Shown here in pieces: positions 27,545 to 33,711 of a DNA stretch of 34,631 bases. This DNA comes from Clostridia bacterium (GTDB lineage: Bacteria > Bacillota > Clostridia > UMGS1883). The position numbers and the translations under genes were made by a program. The stretch's first letter is position 1. Every line of letters begins with the position of its first letter. The stretch covers positions 1 through 34,631 of the forward strand of contig JAFYPR010000068.1 of the NCBI GenBank assembly GCA_017547445.1, written 5' to 3'. Under the pieces are notes generated by a model, which saw only the letters and a list, made by a program, of their open reading frames with translations, was not told the origin of the DNA and made no database searches.

Positions 27545-27765
27545 TCACCTCAAATGCGATATATTTGCCTTTGGCAAATTCGATATATCTCCACTCTGCT
27601 CCGATGCGATATATGCTCATTACATTCACATGCGATATGATATGAATCCACACACGCCCGCAGGCATATCGCGTGAAAGGCACATATCGCTCCCCGAAGG
27701 GGAATATCACAAATCCTCAAGGATTTATATCGCTGGCTAAGCACAATCAAAGATTGTGCTTAGCC
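27545..27765. repeat. Hairpin array with GATAT spacers; candidate replication origin or mobile palindromic element
   Basis: A series of small hairpins: ATTTGCC-ttt-GGCAAAT, CCCC-gaa-GGGG, AAATCCT-ca-AGGATTT, and a 14-bp perfect stem GGCTAAGCACAATC (loop aaa) at 27735-27765. They are separated by short (T)ATCG/GATAT sequences. The segment fills the about 206 nt between rep and the preceding gene, whose stop codon lies in the last stem. It resembles dispersed hairpin elements of Clostridia; an origin for the adjacent HUH Rep is the alternative. Confidence 0.7.
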
Positions 27766-28064
27766 ACATACTGTCCGTAGCTCATTTTCTCTTTGTCCCA
27801 AGCTTCTTTTGAAATCCTCGCCCGCTGTTCATACACGGTCTCTTCTCTTGCTTTCCTGTTTCCCTGTTTCTTGCATTCTGCACTGCAAAAATGCTCGTTT
27901 CTCTCAATCTGATTAAATTCTTTTCCACAGGCAAAACAAAATCTCTTCTCAATCCCTAATTTAGCGGCATTCAAATCTCTGCAGTCAGGGCACCTGAAAA
28001 GTCTCCGTCCTGACTGCGCAAATCTCTTGCCGCACAATACGCAATAACCTTTTTTAATTTTCAC
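27747..28064 (-). CDS. Zinc-ribbon protein (double CxxC module)
   Basis: 105 residues from GTG 28064, chosen because GAGG lies upstream and the start overlaps the end of the preceding small gene. Two zinc-ribbon-like units are visible: CVLCGKRF ... CPDCRD and CFACGKEF ... FCSAECKKQ, which look like four Cys each. The Lys/Arg-rich C-terminus (NRKAREETVYEQRARISKEAWDKEKMSYGQYV) could bind nucleic acid. It ends inside the 14-bp hairpin at 27735-27765. Similar proteins are common in Firmicutes phages; the role is unknown, perhaps host RNA polymerase or DNA binding. Confidence 0.75.
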   Translation of the reverse strand: MKIKKGYCVLCGKRFAQSGRRLFRCPDCRDLNAAKLGIEKRFCFACGKEFNQIERNEHFCSAECKKQGNRKAREETVYEQRARISKEAWDKEKMSYGQYVAKHNL

Positions 28065-28200
28065 TGCACTTCTTGCCTCTCTTAATACTTTTATCCACAC
28101 GTATCTTCAACCACAGCCCGCATTTCCTGCAATATGCCTTTTTTAAATCCTCATATTTATGTACTGTCACCAAATACGGACAATTATCTTTACAACTCAT
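28054..28200 (-). CDS. Small Cys-rich protein (48 aa)
   Basis: A gene too short for usual cut-offs: ATG 28200 to TAA 28054, encoding MSCKDNCPYLVTVHKYEDLK and onwards, with CRKCG and a KKCSEN end. Five Cys in C-x3-C ... C-x2-C order suggest a zinc knuckle. It starts about 25 nt after the -10-like part of promoter copy 4 and overlaps the next zinc-ribbon gene by 11 nt. The ribosome site is weak. The overlap and promoter spacing support it as real. Confidence 0.6.
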   Translation of the reverse strand: MSCKDNCPYLVTVHKYEDLKKAYCRKCGLWLKIRVDKSIKRGKKCSEN

Positions 28201-28224
28201 GCCATCACACTTCTATTTCCAAAA

Positions 28225-28253
28225 TAACACTCTTTCTTGCATCCCGCGAAAAA
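28225..28253 (-). promoter_or_regulatory. Conserved phage promoter-like motif, copy 4
   Basis: TTTTTC, 17 nt, GTGTTA on the minus strand, with GCGG after the hexamer. It lies between the ParB-like gene and the 48-aa gene and would drive the zinc proteins and rep. Confidence 0.7.
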
Positions 28254-28258
28254 TCCTA

Positions 28259-29782
28259 TCAGTTTTTATAAACTTCATGGCTTCCGTCAAGCAGTGCTTT
28301 CTCCTCGTCACTCATTACATACCCAAGTTTCACTAAAAATGCATACACTTTTTCCATTCCTTCGTTCTTCTCATACTCGGCATCATAATAATTGTACGCA
28401 CTCGAAGCATTTCTCTTAAGTTTTACATAAGCCTTTACTGCCAAAAGGTTTAAGACCATTTCTCCATTGTATATTTCCACAGCCCTTTCATCACTTACAT
28501 CCTGTATCCTGTCGCCCAAAACGCTCTTAACATCACACCACATACTTCTGTATGTTGGCTCATCTGTTAACAGGATGGGTGCAATTACTGCAAGATGCTC
28601 CTGCTTAAATTCATAACCCGCAAAGAAATCGCTTCTCATTTGTTTCATTCCACCCCAAAGTTCCTGAAGCTTATCTCTTCTCTCTCTGATTTTAGTCTCC
28701 TCGCGCTCTTCTTCTAATTCTTCAAGGTTTTTCTCCTCAATCTCTTCTTCGGTCAATCTTCTGTAAACAGTAAAAGTATTACTACCATTATAGTAATAGA
28801 AAAGTTCCCGTCCGTCTCCTTCCAGAGGCTTGCTGAAATCTTCCTGACTCTGCCATGTATACAATGAAGTAACCTGCCGCATATCTTCTGCCACCTCATC
28901 GGCACCAATCTCGGTTGCCTGCGCATCCATATACTGTTTCAAAATTTTTATTTTCTCTGCATCCTTCTCAGCATCAATAGCACGTCTTAATTCCCATGCA
29001 AAGTTGTTTGTGCCGATGCTTTCAAGCACCTTTTCACGCTTCGCCTCATCCTTAATCTCCAAAAGCTTCTCATAATCGGCAAGTGTTGCTCCCTTCATTT
29101 CCGCTTCCTTAAGCTTGTCAACACTTGCAATCTTCATCAGATTTTTTCTTCGCCTTACCGTACTTTCGCTCAAGCCGGTCTGCCTCGATACGTCACTCAC
29201 CGTATCACCCAAATCAAGCATCATCTGGATTCCGCCCGCCTGCTCCACAATGGTTAAATCGTTTCGCTGCATATTTTCACTTAGCATAACAGCAAGCTGT
29301 TCCTTCTCGCTCATGGCACGCACAACACAAGGCACTTCCTTCAGCCCTGCCATTTTTGCCGCCGCCAATCTTCTGTGTCCTATAACCACCGTATAGCCGT
29401 AGCTTCCCGGCACAACAGTCAGGTTCTGCATAATTCCCTGTTCCTTTATGCTATCAACAAGCTCACTAAGGTCCCCCAAATCCTTTCTCGGATTGTCCGG
29501 ATGCGGATGTATCTTATCCACCTCAATCATCCTTATAACAGGCGCATTGGCTCCCTCCCCGAGGGAGCTGTCAACTTCGCTGACTGAGGGAGTGTCGCAA
29601 TTACTTGTATCTTCCGCTTCCACCTTCCTTGCCCAGCAATCCTCGCAGGATATAGCACACATTCCCGTTTCGTCCTTTTCTGGATCATCCATAAGATTAA
29701 AATCACACGGGCATTTTTCTTCCGTTTCTCTGTCAATGTCCAATTCCGGATGCTCCTTCTGAAGCTTTTCCTTTAATGTCAT
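28259..29782 (-). CDS. ParB-like nuclease/CTPase-fold DNA-binding protein
   Basis: 507 residues. ATG 29782 is preferred, with AGGAGG 6 nt upstream (ATG 29788 overlaps that site). The ParB N-terminal domain is at about residues 85-175 (IEVDKIHPHPDNPRKD, GYTVVIGHRRLAAAKMAGLKEVPC), with LSENMQRNDLTIVEQA and a helix-turn-helix (TVSDVSRQTGLSESTVRRR). A Cys-rich segment precedes it (CPCDFNL ... CAISCEDCW), and there is a long helical C-terminal half (DUF-like). Phage ParB-like proteins act in partition, nicking or transcription; no ParA is visible. Residues about 68-80 (PSVSEVDSSLGEGAN) derive from a palindromic repeat. It overlaps the preceding gene by 50 nt. Confidence 0.82.
   Translation of the reverse strand: MTLKEKLQKEHPELDIDRETEEKCPCDFNLMDDPEKDETGMCAISCEDCWARKVEAEDTSNCDTPSVSEVDSSLGEGANAPVIRMIEVDKIHPHPDNPRKDLGDLSELVDSIKEQGIMQNLTVVPGSYGYTVVIGHRRLAAAKMAGLKEVPCVVRAMSEKEQLAVMLSENMQRNDLTIVEQAGGIQMMLDLGDTVSDVSRQTGLSESTVRRRKNLMKIASVDKLKEAEMKGATLADYEKLLEIKDEAKREKVLESIGTNNFAWELRRAIDAEKDAEKIKILKQYMDAQATEIGADEVAEDMRQVTSLYTWQSQEDFSKPLEGDGRELFYYYNGSNTFTVYRRLTEEEIEEKNLEELEEEREETKIRERRDKLQELWGGMKQMRSDFFAGYEFKQEHLAVIAPILLTDEPTYRSMWCDVKSVLGDRIQDVSDERAVEIYNGEMVLNLLAVKAYVKLKRNASSAYNYYDAEYEKNEGMEKVYAFLVKLGYVMSDEEKALLDGSHEVYKN
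29550..29593 (-). repeat. Palindromic repeat coding in frame, copy in ParB-like gene
   Basis: The same double hairpin as 21293-21338 (GCTCCCTCcccgagggagc, then GTCA-acttcgc-TGAC and TGAGGGAGTG), read as PSVSEVDSSLGEGAN. It sits between the Cys-rich segment and the ParB domain. Confidence 0.85.
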
Positions 29783-29978
29783 ACTCATCCTCCTTTCCTG
29801 ACGCCATTACAAATGCCGCCATAAAACTTTCTCTCACTACCCCAAGTGGCATATTTGCCTCTTTTGCTATGTTTTTCAACATGCACGCAACCGACAAAGT
29901 CAGCTCTGTCATCACCTCTGTGAATGTCCCCTGTCTCTCAGTATTACAAGACGTGCCTTTTACTTCAATCTTAATCAT
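29733..29978 (-). CDS. Small phage protein, unknown
   Basis: 81 residues from ATG 29978, with a GAGGGAG site. The composition is mixed, with a helical middle (TFTEVMTELTLSVACMLKNIAKEANM) and a Gly/Ser C-terminus. It overlaps the ParB-like gene by 50 nt and the preceding gene by 8 nt. I do not recognise the family. The N-terminus MIKIEVKG resembles that of small phage proteins that bind nucleic acid or other phage proteins, but nothing more specific can be said. Confidence 0.65.
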   Translation of the reverse strand: MIKIEVKGTSCNTERQGTFTEVMTELTLSVACMLKNIAKEANMPLGVVRESFMAAFVMASGKEDEYDIKGKASEGASGIGH

Positions 29979-30216
29979 CTTTGCTCTCCCTCTTTCCTTC
30001 TTTCACATCTTCCAAAAAACTTATAACCGCATCACATATTTCTGCCTTGCTCATATCCCCGGTCTTCGCCAGGCCTTCAACCAGCACACTCAGCCAGCCC
30101 ATTACCGCCACCATATACAACTTCGGATGCAAACCGCTTCTGCTGCAGCTATGTTTTATTGCCAAGCCGTCCTTGTCAGCATTAAAAACGAACTTGACCT
30201 TAATCCACTTCTTCAT
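29971..30216 (-). CDS. Small phage protein, unknown
   Basis: 81 residues from ATG 30216, chosen for its GGAGGTTG site; longer frames lack one and run through a repeat. It has a strand-like N-terminus (KKWIKVKFVFNADKDGLAIKH), a short hydrophobic helix (LYMVAVMGWLSVLVEGLA) and a charged helix at the end (KAEICDAVISFLEDVKEGKRESKDD). It overlaps both neighbours (16 nt and 8 nt). Its size and layout resemble the next gene's product, so the two may be paralogues. Unknown role. Confidence 0.65.
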   Translation of the reverse strand: MKKWIKVKFVFNADKDGLAIKHSCSRSGLHPKLYMVAVMGWLSVLVEGLAKTGDMSKAEICDAVISFLEDVKEGKRESKDD

Positions 30217-30763
30217 TTTCAACCTCCACCCCAGGCTCCTTTGTGCAAAGGGAGCTGTCAGCTTCGCTGACTGAGGGATTGTTTTCTTCTTCAATCTCAT
30301 CACAAACAATCTCTCCCGGAGGCAATTCTGCAGGCGTTTCACCTTCGCAAAGCTCTTTCAGCTTTTCAATAATTTCAGCTTCGAAAGGGGTACGCTCATC
30401 CCTATTCCACCAACGCTGCTCAATCTCCACAGCATCAGGCATCAACGCTTCCATATCAACCCTCATGCTTTTAATACCGTACATCTGTGCAACCCTCGAT
30501 TCAATCCCACAGCCGTGATAAAAGTCCGAACCATATCCAATCCCAACAAAATAATCCGCTTCGCTCATAAGCAATATGCTTCTGCCCAGGTACCACACAG
30601 GCGGATTCTTTCTTTCCGGAGCTTCAGCCACAATAAACGAATTAATTACCTCCAGCTCCTCGCCAAAAGTAATCTCCGCAATCTTGTGCATCTTTTCCAT
30701 GGTCTTCTTAATGTTTTCATCTGTTCTGCCTTTCATCGGACAGCTGATAAATAATTTCTTCAT
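30200..30763 (-). CDS. Nucleoside 2-deoxyribosyltransferase-like protein (DUF4406-like)
   Basis: 187 residues from ATG 30763, with a GGAAG site. The N-terminus KKLFISCPMKGRTDENI and later SEADYFVGIGYGSDFYHGCGIESRVAQMYGIK match the deoxyribosyltransferase-like fold (a Rossmann-type domain with conserved Asp and Glu; D75 and E91 region). Phage members may remodel nucleotides or their derivatives. The last about 30 residues (ENNPSVSEADSSLCTKEPG) come from a palindromic repeat and look disordered, so the enzyme body ends near residue 150. It overlaps the next gene by 16 nt. Confidence 0.7.
   Translation of the reverse strand: MKKLFISCPMKGRTDENIKKTMEKMHKIAEITFGEELEVINSFIVAEAPERKNPPVWYLGRSILLMSEADYFVGIGYGSDFYHGCGIESRVAQMYGIKSMRVDMEALMPDAVEIEQRWWNRDERTPFEAEIIEKLKELCEGETPAELPPGEIVCDEIEEENNPSVSEADSSLCTKEPGVEVENEEVD
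30234..30282 (-). repeat. Palindromic repeat coding in frame, copy at end of deoxyribosyltransferase-like gene
   Basis: GGCTCCTTTgtgcAAAGGGAGC is followed by GTCA-gcttcgc-TGAC and TGAGGGATTG, read as PSVSEADSSLCTKEPG. It is the same family as the 21293 and 29550 copies but with another first loop. Confidence 0.8.
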
Positions 30764-30777
30764 TTCTTTACTTCCTT

Positions 30778-30981
30778 TCATTCCCACTCATCCTCTTCCT
30801 CGTCTTCACTACAATAATCGCCCTTTGGTTCAAACCCATTGTTGCACTCAATATCATGTCCCGCCTTGCAGGACACAACACATATCCTGCATTCAGGGTA
30901 TTCTCGGCACTCTTCGCAGAAATTTATATCCCCTGCCAGTTCGCACTCGTCATAATACCCGCAACAATCACAATGGTTCAT
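30778..30981 (-). CDS. Small Cys-rich acidic protein
   Basis: 67 residues from ATG 30981. The protein has eleven or so Cys in CDCCGYYDEC, CEECREYPEC, CVVSC and CNNG/YCSED contexts, so several zinc knuckles are likely, and the C-terminal 12 residues are nearly all acidic (EDEEEDEWE). Ribosome site spacing is poor. It follows the next gene by 2 nt and ends just before the deoxyribosyltransferase-like gene. Unknown function; it may mimic DNA or bind RNA polymerase. Confidence 0.65.
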   Translation of the reverse strand: MNHCDCCGYYDECELAGDINFCEECREYPECRICVVSCKAGHDIECNNGFEPKGDYCSEDEEEDEWE

Positions 30982-30983
30982 AT

Positions 30984-31379
30984 TTACAAGACACCGCCTT
31001 TCAACGCTGCTTCTTCTCTTTTGAGGAATACCGAACTACCGATAGCACTTTCATCAAAGGCAATTCCGTCTGTGACGAATAACACCGTCTTAACCGTGCT
31101 TTCATACACCCTCACACCGTCAGTCTGATACACCGTATCTCCCACCTTGCAAGGCGGTGCAATTACACCATTGGCAAGCAGGTGGTCGGCTTCTATCTCG
31201 TATATGTTATACCTGTCTTTCCATTCTCCGTGCTTCACTTCCACAACATCATCTACCGTCTTTCCGTCCACCGCCATTTGTGCGGCTTTTTCAACGAGTT
31301 TATATTTTTCTTTGCTGTCGGTTTCAAACTGCAAAGAATATTCGCCATTGCCTTGCTGTGATTTCCAAGATGTTGCCAT
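30984..31379 (-). CDS. Phage protein of the small 'KVGDTVY' type
   Basis: 131 residues from ATG 31379, which has a GGAG site and overlaps the preceding stop (TAATG). The C-terminal half (HGEWKDRYNIYEIEADHLLANGVIAPPCKVGDTVYQT ... GSSVFLKREEAALKGG) matches small proteins frequent in Firmicutes phage early regions. Their function is not known to me. The N-terminal half is a charged segment that looks partly helical. It is cotranscribed with its neighbours. Confidence 0.7.
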   Translation of the reverse strand: MATSWKSQQGNGEYSLQFETDSKEKYKLVEKAAQMAVDGKTVDDVVEVKHGEWKDRYNIYEIEADHLLANGVIAPPCKVGDTVYQTDGVRVYESTVKTVLFVTDGIAFDESAIGSSVFLKREEAALKGGVL

Positions 31380-31537
31380 TACACCCACTCCTTTCCGCAG
31401 TCTCGACACTTATACACAAGCTTTTCTATTTTACTGTCGTAATACACGCTATCCATAATCCCATCACAGTCCGGGCAATGGGATTTCAAATACTTATAAT
31501 AAAAGTTTTTCAATTTAATAAGCCACTTTTTCGTCAC
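31379..31537 (-). CDS. Small zinc-ribbon protein
   Basis: 52 residues from GTG 31537, chosen because GGAGG lies 5 nt upstream; the longer frame starts inside the end of the RT gene. The sequence has a basic N-terminus (VTKKWLIKLKNFYYKYLK) and two CxxC pairs (CPDCDG and CRDCGKEW), typical of a single zinc ribbon. It starts 10 nt after the RT stop and its stop overlaps the next ATG, so it belongs to the same transcript as the retroelement. Unknown role. Confidence 0.7.
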   Translation of the reverse strand: MTKKWLIKLKNFYYKYLKSHCPDCDGIMDSVYYDSKIEKLVYKCRDCGKEWV

Positions 31538-31547
31538 TTTGCCCTCC

Positions 31548-32594
31548 TCAACTCTGCACTCTACATTCTGCATTCAACACTTGATTTATCTTCTCATCCA
31601 TCCGCTTGCCAAGCCTATAACAATTCCCATGTGATACATGGTTTTTCCACGCACCATAGGAAGCATCAAACTTCTCCTGTGAAAGCTTCCCCTCCCGGAC
31701 AAGCCTCGCCATCAGCACGAACTTCTTCTGAGCATTCCGCTTGTTCTGGTTCTTCAGCTTCCGTATTACCTTCCCGTTTTCTGTCACATACGTATGAAAC
31801 CCAAGATAATTCACACCATTCTTAAAGGGCATTATCTGTGTCTTACCATTAAAGGTCAAATCCAGCGTTCCGAGGAACTCTGTCAGCACTTCAAGGCAGT
31901 ATTTCAAATATTCCTTGTCGGGGTGTATCAAGTAAAAATCATCCATATATCTGCCGTAATACTCAATTCCCAGCTCGCCTTTTATAAAATGGTCCATACC
32001 GTCTAAATACAACAGCGCAAAGCCCTGGTTAATCTGATTACCGAGCGGTATCCCAAACCCTTCCGTGCTGTCAATAAACAAATCACATAGCCAACATATG
32101 TCTTGGTCATGTGAGAAGTGGTAATTTACAACATCCTTCAGCTTTTCGTGAGGGATGCTGTAAAAGAACTTTGTAACATCACACTTTAATATGTAACCGT
32201 CATGTCGGTACTTCTTCCAGAACTCTTTCATCTGCACACTCAAACGGTCAAGACCGAAGAGTGTACCTTTTCCTTTCTGCCCGGCACAGTTATCGCATAT
32301 AAATACCTCCTGCAGCTTACAGAGTATCACATTATCACATAAGCTATGCTGTACGACCTTGTCCTTGAAAGGCGTTGTTTTTATAATACGTTCCTTCGGC
32401 TCATACACTTTAAACTCCGTGTACTCTGATACCCTGTAAGTCTTATTTCTCAGCTGTTCTATCAGAAGATGCACGCCGTCTAAAGCTGATGCAGAAAACC
32501 GTGCAGCACTTTTCTTATTGCCTTTTCCACACTTGGCTCTCCTATAAGCCTTGTACATATTCTCAAAGTCTATAACCTTTTCAAAGTCGGTCAT
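31548..32594 (-). CDS. Diversity-generating retroelement reverse transcriptase
   Basis: 348 residues from ATG 32594. This start is chosen because AGAGGAG lies 9 nt upstream; the frame remains open upstream through the template repeat but has no comparable ribosome site there. RT motifs: KRERIIKTTPFKDKVVQHSL-like finger region (residues 66-85, YEPKERIIKTTPFKDKV), GYILKCDVTKFFYSI (133-147), the catalytic Asp D139, GIPLGNQINQ (181-190), a GxxxxQ-type motif in the place of the group II intron QGxxxSP, and the active site YMDD (216-219). There is no maturase or endonuclease domain. It copies the template repeat with adenine errors, together with the Avd-like protein. The last residues NAECRVQS derive from a dispersed repeat. 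Confidence 0.93.
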   Translation of the reverse strand: MTDFEKVIDFENMYKAYRRAKCGKGNKKSAARFSASALDGVHLLIEQLRNKTYRVSEYTEFKVYEPKERIIKTTPFKDKVVQHSLCDNVILCKLQEVFICDNCAGQKGKGTLFGLDRLSVQMKEFWKKYRHDGYILKCDVTKFFYSIPHEKLKDVVNYHFSHDQDICWLCDLFIDSTEGFGIPLGNQINQGFALLYLDGMDHFIKGELGIEYYGRYMDDFYLIHPDKEYLKYCLEVLTEFLGTLDLTFNGKTQIMPFKNGVNYLGFHTYVTENGKVIRKLKNQNKRNAQKKFVLMARLVREGKLSQEKFDASYGAWKNHVSHGNCYRLGKRMDEKINQVLNAECRVQS

Positions 32595-32803
32595 ACAGCA
32601 TAACTCCTCTTTGTTTATCCGCAGCATAACTGCAGAAAGGTTGCACGTTCTTTTGGTGTGGTGCATTGATTTCAGCATTTGCTTACTCTGTCGAGCTGTC
32701 CACCAGTACGGGCGAACGCCGTTATTGTTGTTGTAGTTATTGTTGTTGATATTGCCACGGGGCGAAACACAAAAAGAAAAATACAACGTACAACCTGTTT
32801 AAT
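32595..32803 (-). ncRNA. DGR template RNA region (TR plus spacer)
   Basis: The 209-nt gap between the Avd-like gene and the RT start contains the 63-nt template repeat and about 113 nt of downstream spacer. In known DGRs the template RNA, including its spacer to the RT gene, is required for cDNA synthesis. RNA ends cannot be seen in the sequence. Confidence 0.6.
32708..32770 (-). repeat. DGR template repeat (TR)
   Basis: A 63-nt repeat with an 11-codon core: AAT ATC AAC AAC AAT AAC TAC AAC AAC AAT AAC. It is flanked by constant GTGTTTCGCCCCGTGGC and GGCGTTCGCCCGT. Nine of 11 codons are AAY, the classic template codon that can yield many residues and no stop when adenines change. It corresponds to VR1 at 33228-33290 and VR2 at 33969-34031. 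Confidence 0.95.
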
Positions 32804-33178
32804 TTAATAACTGCTCTGTTCCTTCTTGCGCCAGGCAAGTGCCATATACTTCACATCACACACAAGCTTCGACCAATACTTAGCTGAATTTTCACTCAAC
32901 AGCTTTATGTTCATCGACAACTCTATGTAACTGAGTAAATTGTCACACCGCATGATAGCTTTCGTTATCAGTTCGCACCTCTCCCGGCATCGTGCCTTGT
33001 TGTCTGTCCGGTTCGCCTCAAGAAGTATTTCGTAAATATCCATACTCCTCAACTGCATTCGGTCAACAAGTGAGTGCCTGAATTTCTTCGGATACCGTTT
33101 TTCATTGGTTGTCAGTGTAAACGTGTGTGCCATAAGCTCTTTTGCCTTTACAATGACTTTCATGTTATCGTCAGCCAT
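32804..33178 (-). CDS. avd: DGR accessory variability determinant (Avd-like, four-helix bundle)
   Basis: 124 residues from ATG 33178, with GAGGGG upstream and 5 nt after the VR1 gene stop. It is predicted as four helices (residues about 5-20, 37-58, 63-92, 96-117) with a basic face and the ending ALAWRKKEQ. Size, helical content, and position between a variable gene and the template/RT match the Avd proteins of known DGRs, which bind RT and template RNA as a pentamer. Motif identity was not tested by search. Confidence 0.8.
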   Translation of the reverse strand: MADDNMKVIVKAKELMAHTFTLTTNEKRYPKKFRHSLVDRMQLRSMDIYEILLEANRTDNKARCRERCELITKAIMRCDNLLSYIELSMNIKLLSENSAKYWSKLVCDVKYMALAWRKKEQSSY

Positions 33179-33183
33179 TTACT

Positions 33184-33711
33184 TTACCCCTCATCAGATA
33201 CAAAGATAAAAGATGAAAAGCGTAAAAACGGGCGAACGCCGTTATTGAGGTGGCAGTTACCGTTGAAGATACCGCCACGGGGCGAAACACAACGTACCCA
33301 AATCGGGTCATAATGAGGTTGTGCCGTATCGGGTGTTGCAAGCCACCACCAACTGTTTACCTTGTGCTCATCAAACACATCCACGTTGTCACGGTAAAAA
33401 TCGAGTGTCGGTAAGCTTACCTTCGATACCAGGTTCTGATACGGTCTTAAGCCGTCAAGCGTCCTCAAGTCTGTTTCAAATTCAAGGATATTTTTTTCTC
33501 CCACAGCCTCTGCAATCTTCGGAAGAAACTCCTCCTGAAGTTTCTTCAATACCAAGCTCTCCGCAAGGTTGTTATTTTTCTTACCAAACTGTTCATAACT
33601 GAAAATGAGGTCCTTCGCCACCACATCCACACTGCCATCCTCACGAGGGAAGCATATAAGCTCATACCCCGCAACATTGATTGTCTGTCCACGTTCAACT
33701 GTCTTAAACAT
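33184..33711 (-). CDS. DGR target protein 1 (variable, C-type-lectin-like)
   Basis: 175 residues from ATG 33711, with an AGGAGG site. The C-terminal part has the DUF6273/C-type-lectin-like features NSWWWLATP (119-127), RCVSPRGG (140-147) and GVRPF. Residues 147-157 (G I F N G N C H L N N) are the variable codons, copied from the template. The N-terminal half (about 1-110) is a distinct domain (AGYELICFPREDGSVDVVAKDL) shared in outline with target 2. The protein is likely displayed on the virion and binds a receptor, or sits on another surface. No signal peptide or membrane segment was seen. The VR lies close to the C-terminus and near the next gene's start. Confidence 0.9.
   Translation of the reverse strand: MFKTVERGQTINVAGYELICFPREDGSVDVVAKDLIFSYEQFGKKNNNLAESLVLKKLQEEFLPKIAEAVGEKNILEFETDLRTLDGLRPYQNLVSKVSLPTLDFYRDNVDVFDEHKVNSWWWLATPDTAQPHYDPIWVRCVSPRGGIFNGNCHLNNGVRPFLRFSSFIFVSDEG
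33228..33290 (-). repeat. DGR variable repeat 1 (VR1)
   Basis: 63 nt aligned to the TR without gaps. Ten differences were counted and all ten are at template adenines (codons 1, 3, 5, 7, 8 and 9 of the core). The constant 13-nt 3' end (GGCGTTCGCCCGT) then diverges from TR, as expected for the initiation of mutagenic homing (IMH) versus IMH* difference. Confidence 0.95.

Noticed and set aside
27471..27750. Minus-strand frames of 66 and 79 codons over the hairpin array
   Set aside because: They consist of the repeat itself and overlap rep; no ribosome site fits.
27545..27765. CRISPR array
   Set aside because: The GATAT-spaced hairpins have no fixed repeat length or regular spacers, and no cas genes are present.
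31548..32786. RT read as a group II intron or retron protein
   Set aside because: No maturase or endonuclease domain and no intron or msr/msd structure are visible; a TR and two VRs with adenine-only differences are present.
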